Assembly (NCBI RefSeq): GCF_002355435.1
Contig: NZ_AP017313.1
Coordinates: 2,666,001-2,730,000, forward strand
DNA: 64,000 nt
DNA from: Mucilaginibacter gotjawali
Lineage (GTDB): Bacteria > Bacteroidota > Bacteroidia > Sphingobacteriales > Sphingobacteriaceae
Direction of reading: 5' to 3'
This document shows positions 9,650 to 18,188 of this stretch, piece after piece. The notes under the pieces are model-generated. The model worked only from the letters and a program-made list of their open reading frames with translations, was not told where the DNA came from and did not search any database. Every line of letters begins with the position of its first letter. Position 1 is the stretch's first letter. The translations under genes and the position numbers were made by a program.

Positions 9650-10560
9650 AGTGACCGGTATAAAAAATCAGCAGCAAATTGACCAGCCTCCAGCCACCGT
9701 TTTTGGGTGTTTTTACCGCCCGGAAACAGGGGATTAAAATGCCTTTGCAATTCGTGCGAGTAGCCATCAAAAACTTTTAAGGCATTTGGAATACCAAGCG
9801 CATTTGCCTTTTCATTAATATCAACGCCTCCATAGATGGCCGAATTTTTATGGGTTGGGGATACAATCTTATCCTTGCTCCCAAGTACGCTTACTATAGG
9901 AACCCTGGCATTCTTTAACCAGTTCAAATCAAGTATTCCACCCCAAAAATTTATCACGCCTGCAACGCTTGCTATACCCTGGCGTTTTGTGTCAATAGCC
10001 GTCATACCTGCTGTTTTTGCCAATTCCGGGTCTGTACTATAAGCAGCTTGCAGTGCAAGTAAACCACCTGCTGAGTTTCCGGCAAGTATAATTTTACCCG
10101 GATCGATATGGTATTCCAAATGATGCTGCCTGAAATATTCGACGGCCGTTTTTGCATCCTGAACAGCATAGTAACAGTTCTTTTGTAATTCGCCAAGGTG
10201 AAAAATTTGATTCTTTTTGGCTAGTCTATAATTGATCGCCGCGCATACATATCCGCGTTGCGCGAAGGTTTTACTCCATATCCTGATCCCTTTTGCATCT
10301 TTTGAACCGAATATAAAGCCTCCACCGTGCATCCAGATGATGAGCGGGCGGGCAGCTGATTGATCATCTTTCGGCTGATAAAGATCGAATAAACTGGATT
10401 TCTCTTCTCCCTGAGTAACTACTGATGCATAGCATAAATTTTTGTTGATCGTAACATCCGGAAATATAAGGTCCTTATATCTGAGCGGGTTAGTGGTTTG
10501 CGCATTGGAGAATAATGTAATACAGAGTATACCGGATAAAAGCAATGGAGTTTTAAACAT
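9640..10560 (-). CDS. Secreted alpha/beta-hydrolase (HSL/carboxylesterase type)
   Basis: This 306-residue protein has a Sec signal peptide (LLLSGILCITLFSNAQ). It carries the hormone-sensitive-lipase style oxyanion motif WMHGGGFIFGS, the nucleophile elbow GNSAGG (GxSxG), an acid region SVLGSKDKIVSP and the catalytic-His candidate DGYSHELQRH. Such enzymes hydrolyse carboxylic esters in the periplasm or outside the cell. It is divergent from the pigment operon across a 140-base spacer that holds a 20-base palindrome. It could act on cell-envelope or dietary esters. A role in releasing or remodelling the flexirubin ester is conceivable but rests only on adjacency. Confidence 0.85.
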   Translation of the reverse strand: MFKTPLLLSGILCITLFSNAQTTNPLRYKDLIFPDVTINKNLCYASVVTQGEEKSSLFDLYQPKDDQSAARPLIIWMHGGGFIFGSKDAKGIRIWSKTFAQRGYVCAAINYRLAKKNQIFHLGELQKNCYYAVQDAKTAVEYFRQHHLEYHIDPGKIILAGNSAGGLLALQAAYSTDPELAKTAGMTAIDTKRQGIASVAGVINFWGGILDLNWLKNARVPIVSVLGSKDKIVSPTHKNSAIYGGVDINEKANALGIPNALKVFDGYSHELQRHFNPLFPGGKNTQKRWLEAGQFAADFLYRSLFK

Positions 10561-10594
10561 AAATATTTATATGAGCTACAATTAATTAAGGCGG

Positions 10595-10614
10595 ATGTTT
10601 GGAACGCCAAACAT
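10595..10614. promoter_or_regulatory. Perfect 8+8 palindrome, candidate operator
   Basis: ATGTTTGG-N4-CCAAACAT lies in the spacer between the esterase and the first pigment gene. On the minus strand the right arm contributes to TATGTTTG, a match to the Bacteroidota -7 element TAnnTTTG, although no matching -33 TTTG is seen. A regulator could control either divergent gene here. Confidence 0.4.
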
Positions 10615-10700
10615 ATTTAACATTTATTCGTTGCAGCAGTATAGCTTGTGGTTTTTTATCAGGCGGGAATCCGTTTTAAATAAATAATTGGTTTTATAGA

Positions 10701-11075
10701 ATGATTGCTGGACTTGGTATTGATATGATTGAAGTTGAACGGGTAGCAGCTAAAATAGGTAAGGAAAGCGGGTTCAGGGAATTGGTATTCTCGAAAAATG
10801 AGATCCTTTATTGCGAGGCCAAAAAAAACAAGTTTCAGCATTATGCAGCCCGGTTTGCCGCTAAAGAGGCTTTTTTTAAAGCAATAGGTACCGGATGGCT
10901 TGAAGGGACTTTGTTTAATGAAATTGAAATAATAAATAACGATGCCGGAAAACCCGAACTGGTATTACTGGGTTCAACCATAAAAACAATCGGCGCACTC
11001 GGAATCGTTAAAATTTTAGTGTCGTTGTCGCATATAAAAACAATGGCAACAGCAATAGTAATCATAGAGAAATGA
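10701..11075 (+). CDS. Holo-ACP synthase (AcpS-type phosphopantetheinyl transferase)
   Basis: At 124 residues this is the normal size for AcpS. It shows the family motifs GLGIDMIEVERV at the start (Mg-binding Asp8) and RFAAKEAFFKAIGTG (residues 51-65), with SLSHIKTMATAIVII at the end. It transfers phosphopantetheine from CoA onto a serine of ACPs. It is the first gene of the aryl-polyene operon and overlaps the next gene by 4 bases (ATGA). Its place in a pigment cluster suggests a dedicated enzyme rather than the housekeeping copy. A second, Sfp-type enzyme closes the cluster at 29020. Confidence 0.9.
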   Translation: MIAGLGIDMIEVERVAAKIGKESGFRELVFSKNEILYCEAKKNKFQHYAARFAAKEAFFKAIGTGWLEGTLFNEIEIINNDAGKPELVLLGSTIKTIGALGIVKILVSLSHIKTMATAIVIIEK

Positions 11076-12370
11076 TAACAATTTTTCAGGAAACAGATCG
11101 CCGGAAAACAGATCAGGCAACGCTGATGCAGGAACAAAAATTACAGAAACTTTTGTTGTATCTCTCCCGGTATTCACCATTCTACAAGGAACTGTTCAAA
11201 AAAAACGGAATAGATATTAATGCTATACAAACGCTTGCTGATCTTCAGTTTATACCAACGACAAGTAAGGATGACCTTCAGCAGCGAAACGATGATTTTT
11301 TATGTGTACCCCTTGAAAAGGTGGCGGAATATACCTCTACTTCCGGAACGCTGGGCAGCCCGGTAACCATTGCGCTTACCGCAAATGATCTTGATCGTTT
11401 AGCATGTAACGAATATAATTCTTTTTTGTGCGCCGATGGGACGGCAAATGATACTTACCAGTTAATGCTCACGCTCGACAGGCAGTTTATGGCCGGAATA
11501 GCGTATTATTCCGGTATTCGCCAACTTGGCGCTGGTATAATACGTTTAGGGCCCGGCGTACCTTCCCTTCAATGGGAAACTATTAAGCGGCTAAAGCCAA
11601 CGGCTATTGTGGCTGTTCCATCCTTTATTCTCAAATTAATTCAGTTCGCTAAGGAAACCGGTATTGATATCCATAGTACTTCGGTAAAAAAAGCAATTTG
11701 CATCGGCGAAAATATTCGCAACACCGATTTCTCCCTGAATATTTTAGGAAAAAAAATAACGGAATCATGGGATATTCATTTATACTCAACTTATGCTTCT
11801 ACCGAGATGCAAACTGCTTTTACGGAATGCTCAGAGGGCCGTGGCGGACATTATCAGCCTGAATTGCTGATTGTTGAATTGCTTGACGAAAATAACAAGC
11901 AGGTAGCACCCTATACGCCGGGCGAAGTAACTATTACAACCCTGGGAGTTGAAGGCATGCCTTTGCTGCGTTACAAAACAGGCGATATTTGTATGTATGA
12001 TGACGAACCTTGTGCCTGCGGGCGCACCAGTTTGCGCTTGTCGCCGGTGATGGGCCGGAAAAAACAAATGATCAAATTTAAAGGGACCACACTTTATCCA
12101 CCGGCTTTATTTGACCTGCTGAACGAACGGGAAGAGATTCTCGATTTTGTAATCGAGGTTTACTCAAATGAGATCGGGCTCGACCAGGTATTGCTTTACC
12201 TGCTTCCTGTTGAAGAGAGCGAGGCCTGTGACCACCGGATAAGGGCCTATTTGCAGGCAAGGTTAAGGGTAAGCCCCCATATTAAATATGTAAACGCCGA
12301 AGAAATTCAAAAAAAACAATTTCAGGATACCAGCAGAAAGGCTGTTAAATTCATCGACCTCAGATCGTAA
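11072..12370 (+). CDS. Adenylate-forming ligase, PaaK/CoF-synthetase-like (aryl starter activation)
   Basis: This 432-residue protein has the AMP-binding core of the phenylacetate-CoA ligase branch: YTSTSGTLGSPV (P loop, about residue 89), STYASTEMQTAFTEC, the YKTGDICMYDDEP adenylate site, then CACGRTSLRLSPVMGRKKQ and the C-terminal lid domain. In aryl polyene and flexirubin clusters such an enzyme activates coumaric or cinnamic acid for loading onto an ACP. That role is inferred from the tyrosine ammonia-lyase immediately downstream. The start overlaps the AcpS stop. The protein is slightly shorter than classic CoA ligases, as is common in these clusters. Confidence 0.85.
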   Translation: MITIFQETDRRKTDQATLMQEQKLQKLLLYLSRYSPFYKELFKKNGIDINAIQTLADLQFIPTTSKDDLQQRNDDFLCVPLEKVAEYTSTSGTLGSPVTIALTANDLDRLACNEYNSFLCADGTANDTYQLMLTLDRQFMAGIAYYSGIRQLGAGIIRLGPGVPSLQWETIKRLKPTAIVAVPSFILKLIQFAKETGIDIHSTSVKKAICIGENIRNTDFSLNILGKKITESWDIHLYSTYASTEMQTAFTECSEGRGGHYQPELLIVELLDENNKQVAPYTPGEVTITTLGVEGMPLLRYKTGDICMYDDEPCACGRTSLRLSPVMGRKKQMIKFKGTTLYPPALFDLLNEREEILDFVIEVYSNEIGLDQVLLYLLPVEESEACDHRIRAYLQARLRVSPHIKYVNAEEIQKKQFQDTSRKAVKFIDLRS

Positions 12371-12445
12371 AAACTATTCCTGTCTTTTAGTGTTTAATTA
12401 TTTTATTACTACTACAATTTACAACCTTATATAATAATTTAGCCC

Positions 12446-13996
12446 ATGATATTTGTTGGACATGGCATGCTCTCTTTGGATGATTTTTCTGAACTCATAT
12501 ACAAACAAAAAGAAATTGCATTAGATAAAACCGCTTTAAACAACGTAGAAGTCAATTTCAAATTCCTCAAAAAATTTTCTTCCAACAAATTGATTTATGG
12601 TATAAACACTGGTTTTGGGCCTATGGCTCAATACAAGGTGAGCGAAGAAAACATGTTACAGCTTCAGTACAACCTGATCAGGAGCCACGCTTCCGGAAGC
12701 GGTAAACTAATACCTGCGTTTTTGGCAAAGGCATTAATGATAGCGCGTTTGAATTCACTGATGCTGGCACATTCGGGGGTGCACACAGAAGTTGTTGAGC
12801 TTTTGAAGGAGCTAATCAATAAAAACATCAATCCCTGTATTTACGAACATGGCGGAGTTGGCGCCAGCGGCGACCTGGTACAATTGGCCCATTTGGGGTT
12901 AATGCTAATCGGTGAAGGTGAAGTGCTGTTTGAAGGGGAAGTTCACCCGGCAATTGAAATCTTCAACAGGTTCGGTATAAAACCGCTTTCTATTCATATC
13001 CGCGAAGGCCTGGCACTTTTAAACGGTACTTCCGCGATGACCGGTATCGGGATGATCAATATCATACTGGCGAAGAAATTACTGAGCTGGTCTGTTTTGT
13101 TTTCAGCAATGGTCAACGAGATCGTGGAGGCCTATGACGATCATTATTCGCTCGAATTGAACAGGGTTAAGCTGCATAAGGGCCAAAATGAAATTGGCGC
13201 AATGATGCGCGACATTTTAATAGATAGTAAAATGATCCGGGATCGTTCGGAACATTTGTATGATCCTGCTAACCAGGATCAGGAGTTTTTTGAAGATAAA
13301 GTGCAGGAATATTATTCGCTGCGATGTGTTACACAGGTACTTGGCCCCATTTATGACACCATTGAGCAGGCTGAAAATGTGTTGGTAAATGAATTAAACT
13401 CAGTAAATGATAACCCGGTGATCGATCATGAAAATCAAAATATCTATCATGGCGGTAATTTTCATGGTGATTATGTTTCATTGGAAATGGATAAGCTTAA
13501 GATAGCCATCACCAAATTGTCAATGCTTTCAGAACGGCAGCTGAATTATTTGCTGAATAATAAGCTGAATCAAAAATTGCCTCCATTTGTAAACCTTGGC
13601 ATACTTGGCCTTAATTTTGGAATGCAGGGGATGCAGTTTACAGCAACTTCAACGGTTGCCGAAAACCAAAGCCTTTCGTTTCCGATGTATGTACATAGCA
13701 TCCCGAATAATAACGACAACCAGGATATCGTCAGCATGGGCTGTAACGCGGCACTTATGACAAAAAGAGTAATCGACAACTCATTTGAAGTACTTGCCAT
13801 ACAATTAATGACGATTTTGCAATCAATTGATTACCTGGAGTGCCGCGACAGGCTTTCGTCTGTTTCCCGCGCATTGTATGATGAAGCAAGGGAAATATTC
13901 CCCAAATTTATTGAAGACCTGCCCAAGTATAAGGATTTGCGCAGCGTTAAAGAGTTCCTTGTCGGTTCAGCTCAAATTGTCGCCGCAACTCAATGA
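12446..13996 (+). CDS. Tyrosine (aromatic amino acid) ammonia-lyase
   Basis: This 516-residue enzyme of the HAL/PAL/TAL family carries the Ala140-Ser141-Gly142 triad in GGVGASGDLVQ, which cyclises to the electrophilic MIO cofactor. Other family blocks are GINTGFGPMAQ, LNGTSAMTG, NSVNDNPVID and IPNNNDNQDIVSMG. The selectivity loop reads Ser80-His81. That also occurs in histidine lyases, but the whole protein closely recalls the flexirubin-associated TAL of Flavobacterium johnsoniae, and no hut genes are nearby. It should release ammonia from tyrosine to give p-coumarate, the aryl starter. The stop overlaps the ketoreductase start by 4 bases. A later in-frame ATG (MLSLDDF) could be the true start. 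Confidence 0.9.
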   Translation: MIFVGHGMLSLDDFSELIYKQKEIALDKTALNNVEVNFKFLKKFSSNKLIYGINTGFGPMAQYKVSEENMLQLQYNLIRSHASGSGKLIPAFLAKALMIARLNSLMLAHSGVHTEVVELLKELINKNINPCIYEHGGVGASGDLVQLAHLGLMLIGEGEVLFEGEVHPAIEIFNRFGIKPLSIHIREGLALLNGTSAMTGIGMINIILAKKLLSWSVLFSAMVNEIVEAYDDHYSLELNRVKLHKGQNEIGAMMRDILIDSKMIRDRSEHLYDPANQDQEFFEDKVQEYYSLRCVTQVLGPIYDTIEQAENVLVNELNSVNDNPVIDHENQNIYHGGNFHGDYVSLEMDKLKIAITKLSMLSERQLNYLLNNKLNQKLPPFVNLGILGLNFGMQGMQFTATSTVAENQSLSFPMYVHSIPNNNDNQDIVSMGCNAALMTKRVIDNSFEVLAIQLMTILQSIDYLECRDRLSSVSRALYDEAREIFPKFIEDLPKYKDLRSVKEFLVGSAQIVAATQ

Positions 13997-14721
13997 AATG
14001 TGCACTAATTACCGGCGGCTCAAGGGGCATAGGCAGGGCTATTTGCATCAGGATGGCCGCTATGGGCTATTATGTGCTGATAAACTATAAAAGCAATACA
14101 GAAGAAGCTGATAAAACGCTTTCGTATATAAAACAAGCTAAAGGTGACGGCGAACTCCTCCGGTTTGATGTGGTCGATAAAAACCAGATCCAGCACATAT
14201 TGGGTAATTGGATAGCCGCTAATGACGAAAAATATATTGAAGTGCTGGTTAACAATGCGGGCATAACCGACGACAGCCTGATGGCCTGGATGGCCGATGA
14301 GCAATGGGACAATGTGTTAAAAACCAATCTCGATAGCTTTTTTTATGTTACCAGGCTGGTATTAAACAGCATGCTGGCCAGAAAGTATGGCCGCATCATT
14401 AATGTTGTGTCGCTGTCGGGTTTGAAGGGTTTAGCCGGGCAAACCAATTATTCGGCAGCGAAGGCGGGGGTAATTGGCGCCACAAAAGCCCTGGCCCAGG
14501 AAGTTGGCCGGCAGGGAATTACCGTTAATGCTTTGGCTCCGGGCTTTATAAAAACTGACATGACTGCAGCTTTGAATGAAAAAGAACTGAAAGCCCTTAT
14601 ACCGGTAAAACGGTTTGGTTTGCCCGGGGAAGTTGCCTACGCGGCAGCTTTCCTGGCATCGCCGGAGGCTGCTTATATCACAGGTCAGGTGCTTTCTATT
14701 AATGGAGGTTTATATTCCTGA
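13993..14721 (+). CDS. 3-oxoacyl-ACP reductase (FabG-type SDR)
   Basis: This 242-residue classical short-chain dehydrogenase has the cofactor motif GGSRGIGR (TGxxxGxG type), NNAGITDD, the catalytic Ser in VVSLSG and Tyr/Lys in NYSAAKAGV, and a C-terminal AYITGQVLSINGG. It reduces 3-ketoacyl-ACP with NADPH during each polyene extension cycle and corresponds to the ApeQ role in aryl polyene systems. It is coupled to the lyase gene by ATGA overlap, and the dehydratase starts 5 bases after its stop. Confidence 0.92.
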   Translation: MKCALITGGSRGIGRAICIRMAAMGYYVLINYKSNTEEADKTLSYIKQAKGDGELLRFDVVDKNQIQHILGNWIAANDEKYIEVLVNNAGITDDSLMAWMADEQWDNVLKTNLDSFFYVTRLVLNSMLARKYGRIINVVSLSGLKGLAGQTNYSAAKAGVIGATKALAQEVGRQGITVNALAPGFIKTDMTAALNEKELKALIPVKRFGLPGEVAYAAAFLASPEAAYITGQVLSINGGLYS

Positions 14722-14725
14722 ATTT

Positions 14726-15160
14726 ATGATATTTCCGGTGGACGATATTCTCTCACTTATTCCTCAACAACCACCGTTTGTGATGGTAAGCAAGTTGCTT
14801 CAGGCTGATGAGTTAAACGCGCGAAGTAGTTTCCTTATTTGCATGGACAATGTTTTGGTAAAAAATAATACCTTTCAGGAGGCGGGCTTATTGGAAAATA
14901 TGGCTCAAACGGCGGCGCTATGGGCGGGGTATATGGCAAAAGAGGAAAACAGGCCAGTGTCTGTTGCGTATATCGGGGCCATTAAGAACCTTGAAATATA
15001 TAAATTGCCAATAATTAATGACGAGCTGATCACCGAGATCACTATCGAAAATCAGATTTTTGGAATGACGGTTTTTTCAGGAAGGGTCTGGCATGATAAA
15101 AATTTACTGGCGCAGTGCGAAATGAAAGTGTTTATAAGCAATAAACAGGACACGATGTAA
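14726..15160 (+). CDS. Hotdog-fold 3-hydroxyacyl-ACP dehydratase-like subunit (ApeP-like)
   Basis: The ATG chosen lies 5 bases after the FabG stop and gives 144 residues. The hotdog helix reads FQEAGLLENMAQTAALWAGY, with the catalytic-type Glu kept, but the usual H-F-P-G-x-P-x-x-P-G loop is absent, so the canonical His is missing. In aryl polyene systems two dehydratase homologues cooperate, and this looks like the ApeP-type partner. The FabZ-like protein at 19264 keeps the HFPG loop and could supply the missing residue in a heterodimer (inference). Translation could also begin at an ATG within the fabG end at 14702. Confidence 0.8.
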   Translation: MIFPVDDILSLIPQQPPFVMVSKLLQADELNARSSFLICMDNVLVKNNTFQEAGLLENMAQTAALWAGYMAKEENRPVSVAYIGAIKNLEIYKLPIINDELITEITIENQIFGMTVFSGRVWHDKNLLAQCEMKVFISNKQDTM

Positions 15161-15162
15161 CC

Positions 15163-16320
15163 ATGAGCAGTTTAAAGGAAAATAAGGGGCCGGACGTTTT
15201 TATCGTCGCTGATAACATATCATCTCCGCTCGGTAAAACAACCGCTCAAAACTTTTCAAAGTTAAAACAAGGGGTATCAGCCTTAAAACAGTACCATGAT
15301 CCGGATATTTCCGCACAGCCTTTTTATGCTTCATTATTCCGGAAAGATGAAAGTTTTTTAAAGAACGATCCGCACTATTATACAAAATTTGAGCAGTTGC
15401 TAATTGCTTCCATTGCCGGCGCTTTGCACGGTAGCGGGATAACTATCTCCGATAAAAAAACGGTACTGATCATCTCCTCTACCAAGGGCAGTATTAGTTT
15501 GCTGGAAAACGAAATCATGAGCGAAACGCTAAAAAGAAGGATCGCCTTGCCAACCTCTGCCAGGTTGATTTCGAAGTATTTCGGATTTATTAATCAGCCC
15601 ATTGTTGTATCAAACGCGTGCATTTCAGGTGTTTTGGCCATTTTAACCGGGATGCGGCTTCTTCGGGCCGGGCAATTTGAAAACGCGGTAATAGCGGGTG
15701 CCGATGTAATCTCGAAATTTATCTTCTCGGGTTTTGAGTCGTTTCAGGCGCTTAGCCCGCAAATATGTAAACCTTTTGACCGGCTGAGGGATGGATTGAA
15801 CTTAGGTGAAGGCGCAGCAACCGTCATCTTATCAACAAATAAAAATTACAGCCAGAATATAAAAATTAAGGGTGGCGCGGTAAGTAATGACGCTAACCAT
15901 ATTTCCGGGCCGTCACGTACTGGCAAAGAACTCGCCGGTGCTATAAAACAAGCAATGCAAGACGCAGCGGTTAGATCTGCCGATATTGATTTTATTTCAG
16001 CTCACGGAACGGCCACTGTTTATAATGACGAAATGGAAGCAAACGCCTTTTTTTTGACAGACCTGCAATCTACTCCTGTGAACAGTTTAAAAGCTTACTA
16101 TGGGCATACCTTAGGTGCAGCAGGGTTGATCGAGTCTATTATATCAATTCAGTCGATGAAAGAAAATTTGGTTTTGCCAACTTTAGGATTTGAGCACAAT
16201 GGGGTAACCCAGCCTTTAAATGTTTGCAACAGTCTGCTACGGGGAGATTTTAAGATTTGCCTCAAAACAGCATCGGGCTTTGGCGGTTGTAATGGGGCAG
16301 TGGTTTTTGGTATGGATTAG
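15163..16320 (+). CDS. Beta-ketoacyl-ACP synthase (KAS I/II type), catalytic
   Basis: This 385-residue ketosynthase has its full catalytic set: Cys153 in NACISG, His in SAHGTATVYND and His in YYGHTLGAAG. The gatekeeper and Gly-rich C-terminal motifs are also present (LNLGEGAATVIL, ASGFGGCNGAVVF). It performs decarboxylative condensation of malonyl-ACP with the growing polyene. It follows the dehydratase by 2 bases within the operon. It is one of three catalytically complete KAS I/II proteins in the cluster and most resembles the single-subunit (ApeR-like) type, since its neighbour is a truncated KS-like protein rather than a chain-length factor. That assignment is tentative. Confidence 0.88.
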   Translation: MSSLKENKGPDVFIVADNISSPLGKTTAQNFSKLKQGVSALKQYHDPDISAQPFYASLFRKDESFLKNDPHYYTKFEQLLIASIAGALHGSGITISDKKTVLIISSTKGSISLLENEIMSETLKRRIALPTSARLISKYFGFINQPIVVSNACISGVLAILTGMRLLRAGQFENAVIAGADVISKFIFSGFESFQALSPQICKPFDRLRDGLNLGEGAATVILSTNKNYSQNIKIKGGAVSNDANHISGPSRTGKELAGAIKQAMQDAAVRSADIDFISAHGTATVYNDEMEANAFFLTDLQSTPVNSLKAYYGHTLGAAGLIESIISIQSMKENLVLPTLGFEHNGVTQPLNVCNSLLRGDFKICLKTASGFGGCNGAVVFGMD

Positions 16321-16347
16321 ATAGCCTGTTATTTAAAAATAAAGATT

Positions 16348-16968
16348 TTGCCTGAAGAAAATTATATAACAGCCAGTTGCACCATAACGGACGGTATGGT
16401 ATGCAAAAATAATGTTAAGATACTCGAAAATAACGGCGCCGAACCTGCTGTTTTTTTACTTTCCGTTTACCGGTATTTTCAACTAAATTATCCTAAATAT
16501 TATAAGATGGATAATTTAAGCAAGCTGGGTTGGCTTGCTTCCGAAATCCTACTTATGGATAATTTTAGTAAAGAAAGCTATAAGCCAGAAGAAATTGGAG
16601 TGGTTTTGATGAATTCCAACAGCAGCCTGGATAACGATCTGAAATATTTTGAAACAACAAAGGTAATGGCCAGCCCCTCGCTATTTGTATATACCTTGCC
16701 AAATATTGTGATAGGAGAAATATGCATTCGCAATAATTTTAAAGGGGAACAGGCTTTTTTTCTGACTGAACATTTTGATGCTGGTTTTGTTGAACATTAT
16801 GTGAGTAATTTGTTGAATGGTAATTTAGTCCGGGCCTGCGTTTGTGGCTGGGCGGATGTTTTGGAACAGGAATATAAGACGGTGTTGTATTTGGTGGAAA
16901 AGAAAAAAGAAAAACAATCGGTTTTGTTTTCAGCGGAAAGTATGGCTCATATTTTCGGGGAAAGTTAA
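16348..16968 (+). CDS. Short ketosynthase-like protein without catalytic residues
   Basis: This 206-residue protein starts with TTG. The segment IGVVLMNSNSSLDNDLKYF...SPSLFVYTLPNIVIGEICIRNNFKG matches the N-terminal half of KAS-fold proteins, where the SPSLF-YTLPN region precedes the active-site Cys. The nucleophile position has no Cys, and the C-terminal thiolase half with the two histidines is absent. Similar short KS-like proteins occur in flexirubin and aryl polyene clusters, so this may be a structural partner or docking subunit rather than a broken gene. Its reading frame is clean and its spacing to both neighbours is tight. Function unknown. Confidence 0.7.
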   Translation: MPEENYITASCTITDGMVCKNNVKILENNGAEPAVFLLSVYRYFQLNYPKYYKMDNLSKLGWLASEILLMDNFSKESYKPEEIGVVLMNSNSSLDNDLKYFETTKVMASPSLFVYTLPNIVIGEICIRNNFKGEQAFFLTEHFDAGFVEHYVSNLLNGNLVRACVCGWADVLEQEYKTVLYLVEKKKEKQSVLFSAESMAHIFGES

Positions 16969-16987
16969 TATATCTAAGCTATTGAAT

Positions 16988-18187
16988 ATGGGCTCATCAG
17001 TATACGTGGCAGGCGTTGGCGTTATCTCGGCAATTGGTAACAATGTGCAGGAGCACCTATTGGCATTTGAGCAGGAAGATGCCGGTATGAGTGATATCAC
17101 GATACTTGACACCATATATCGTAAAAAGTTGCCTGTAGCTGAAGTAAAGCTGGACAACCGGCAACTTGCTGCAATAACGGGCCTGCCTGATGATATGAGC
17201 CGGACGGCGTTATTGAGCCTGGCCGCAGCACGGGAGGCGTTAAAAGATGCGGCTATACCTCATTTTGATACGCTTCGCACTGGCTTTGTTTCGGCAAATA
17301 CAGTAGGTGGAATGGACAGGAGTGAGCACTTTTTTATTGATTTTGTGGATAACAACAGTAAGGGTAAATTAAAAAATGTTTATGACCATGAATGCGGCAG
17401 TATGACGGAGATTGTGGGGGATCGACTGGGTATTACAGATTTTATAACGACGATAAGCACCGCCTGTTCATCCTCTGCAAACGCTATTTTTTACGCAGCC
17501 CGGCTTATAAAAAATGATGTGCTTGATATTGTGATAGCCGGCGGCACCGATGCTTTAACCAAATTTACGCTTAACGGTTTTAACACCCTGATGATATTGG
17601 ATGCATCGTTTTGCAAGCCATTTGATGAACACCGCGGAGGTTTGAATTTGGGTGAAGGCGCAGGATACCTGGTATTGGTTTCGGAAACGGTTGCAAAAAA
17701 ATTAAAGAAAAAATTATATGGTAAACTCAGCGGGTATAACAACAGTAACGATGCTTACCATCAAACGGCTTCCTCGCCGGATGGCACGGGTTCCTACCTT
17801 GCTATGAAAGGCGCCCTTGAAAAAAGCGGTTTAAAGCCTGCCGACATTGATTATATCAACCTGCACGGTACAGGTACGCCCAATAATGACAGTGCCGAAG
17901 GTGCCGCTATCAAACGCCTGTTTGGCCCTGATTATCCACCGATGAGTTCAACCAAGTCATTTACAGGCCATACGCTGGGTGCAAGCGGTGGTATCGAAGC
18001 CGTATTCTCTGTTTTGGCTATTGAGCATGGTCTGATTTATCCAAACCTTCGATTTGAAACGCCAATGAGTGGATTACAGCTGGTGCCTGAAAAAAGATTT
18101 TTGAAAGATCAAAACATTAATCATGTAATGTCTAACTCGTTCGGTTTCGGAGGTAATTGCACATCACTCATATTTTCAAAAATTTAA
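16988..18187 (+). CDS. Beta-ketoacyl-ACP synthase, catalytic (ApeO-like)
   Basis: From the ATG at 16988 the protein has 399 residues beginning MGSSVYVAGVGVISAIG, the standard KAS II start; an upstream in-frame extension overlaps the previous gene and is ignored. Catalytic residues are Cys160 in STACSSSANA, His in NLHGTGTPNND and His in FTGHTLGASGG. It ends with SFGFGGNCTSLIF. A chain-length-factor-like gene starts 1 base after its stop, so the two probably form a KS-CLF heterodimer like ApeO-ApeC that builds the conjugated aryl polyene chain. That pairing is inferred from order and from the degenerate partner. Confidence 0.88.
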   Translation: MGSSVYVAGVGVISAIGNNVQEHLLAFEQEDAGMSDITILDTIYRKKLPVAEVKLDNRQLAAITGLPDDMSRTALLSLAAAREALKDAAIPHFDTLRTGFVSANTVGGMDRSEHFFIDFVDNNSKGKLKNVYDHECGSMTEIVGDRLGITDFITTISTACSSSANAIFYAARLIKNDVLDIVIAGGTDALTKFTLNGFNTLMILDASFCKPFDEHRGGLNLGEGAGYLVLVSETVAKKLKKKLYGKLSGYNNSNDAYHQTASSPDGTGSYLAMKGALEKSGLKPADIDYINLHGTGTPNNDSAEGAAIKRLFGPDYPPMSSTKSFTGHTLGASGGIEAVFSVLAIEHGLIYPNLRFETPMSGLQLVPEKRFLKDQNINHVMSNSFGFGGNCTSLIFSKI

Positions 18188-18188
18188 A

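Noticed and set aside
12446..13996. Histidine ammonia-lyase (hutH)
   Set aside because: The Ser-His selectivity pair would allow it, but there are no other hut genes, and the gene is translationally coupled to the aryl polyene operon and resembles flexirubin-cluster tyrosine lyases.
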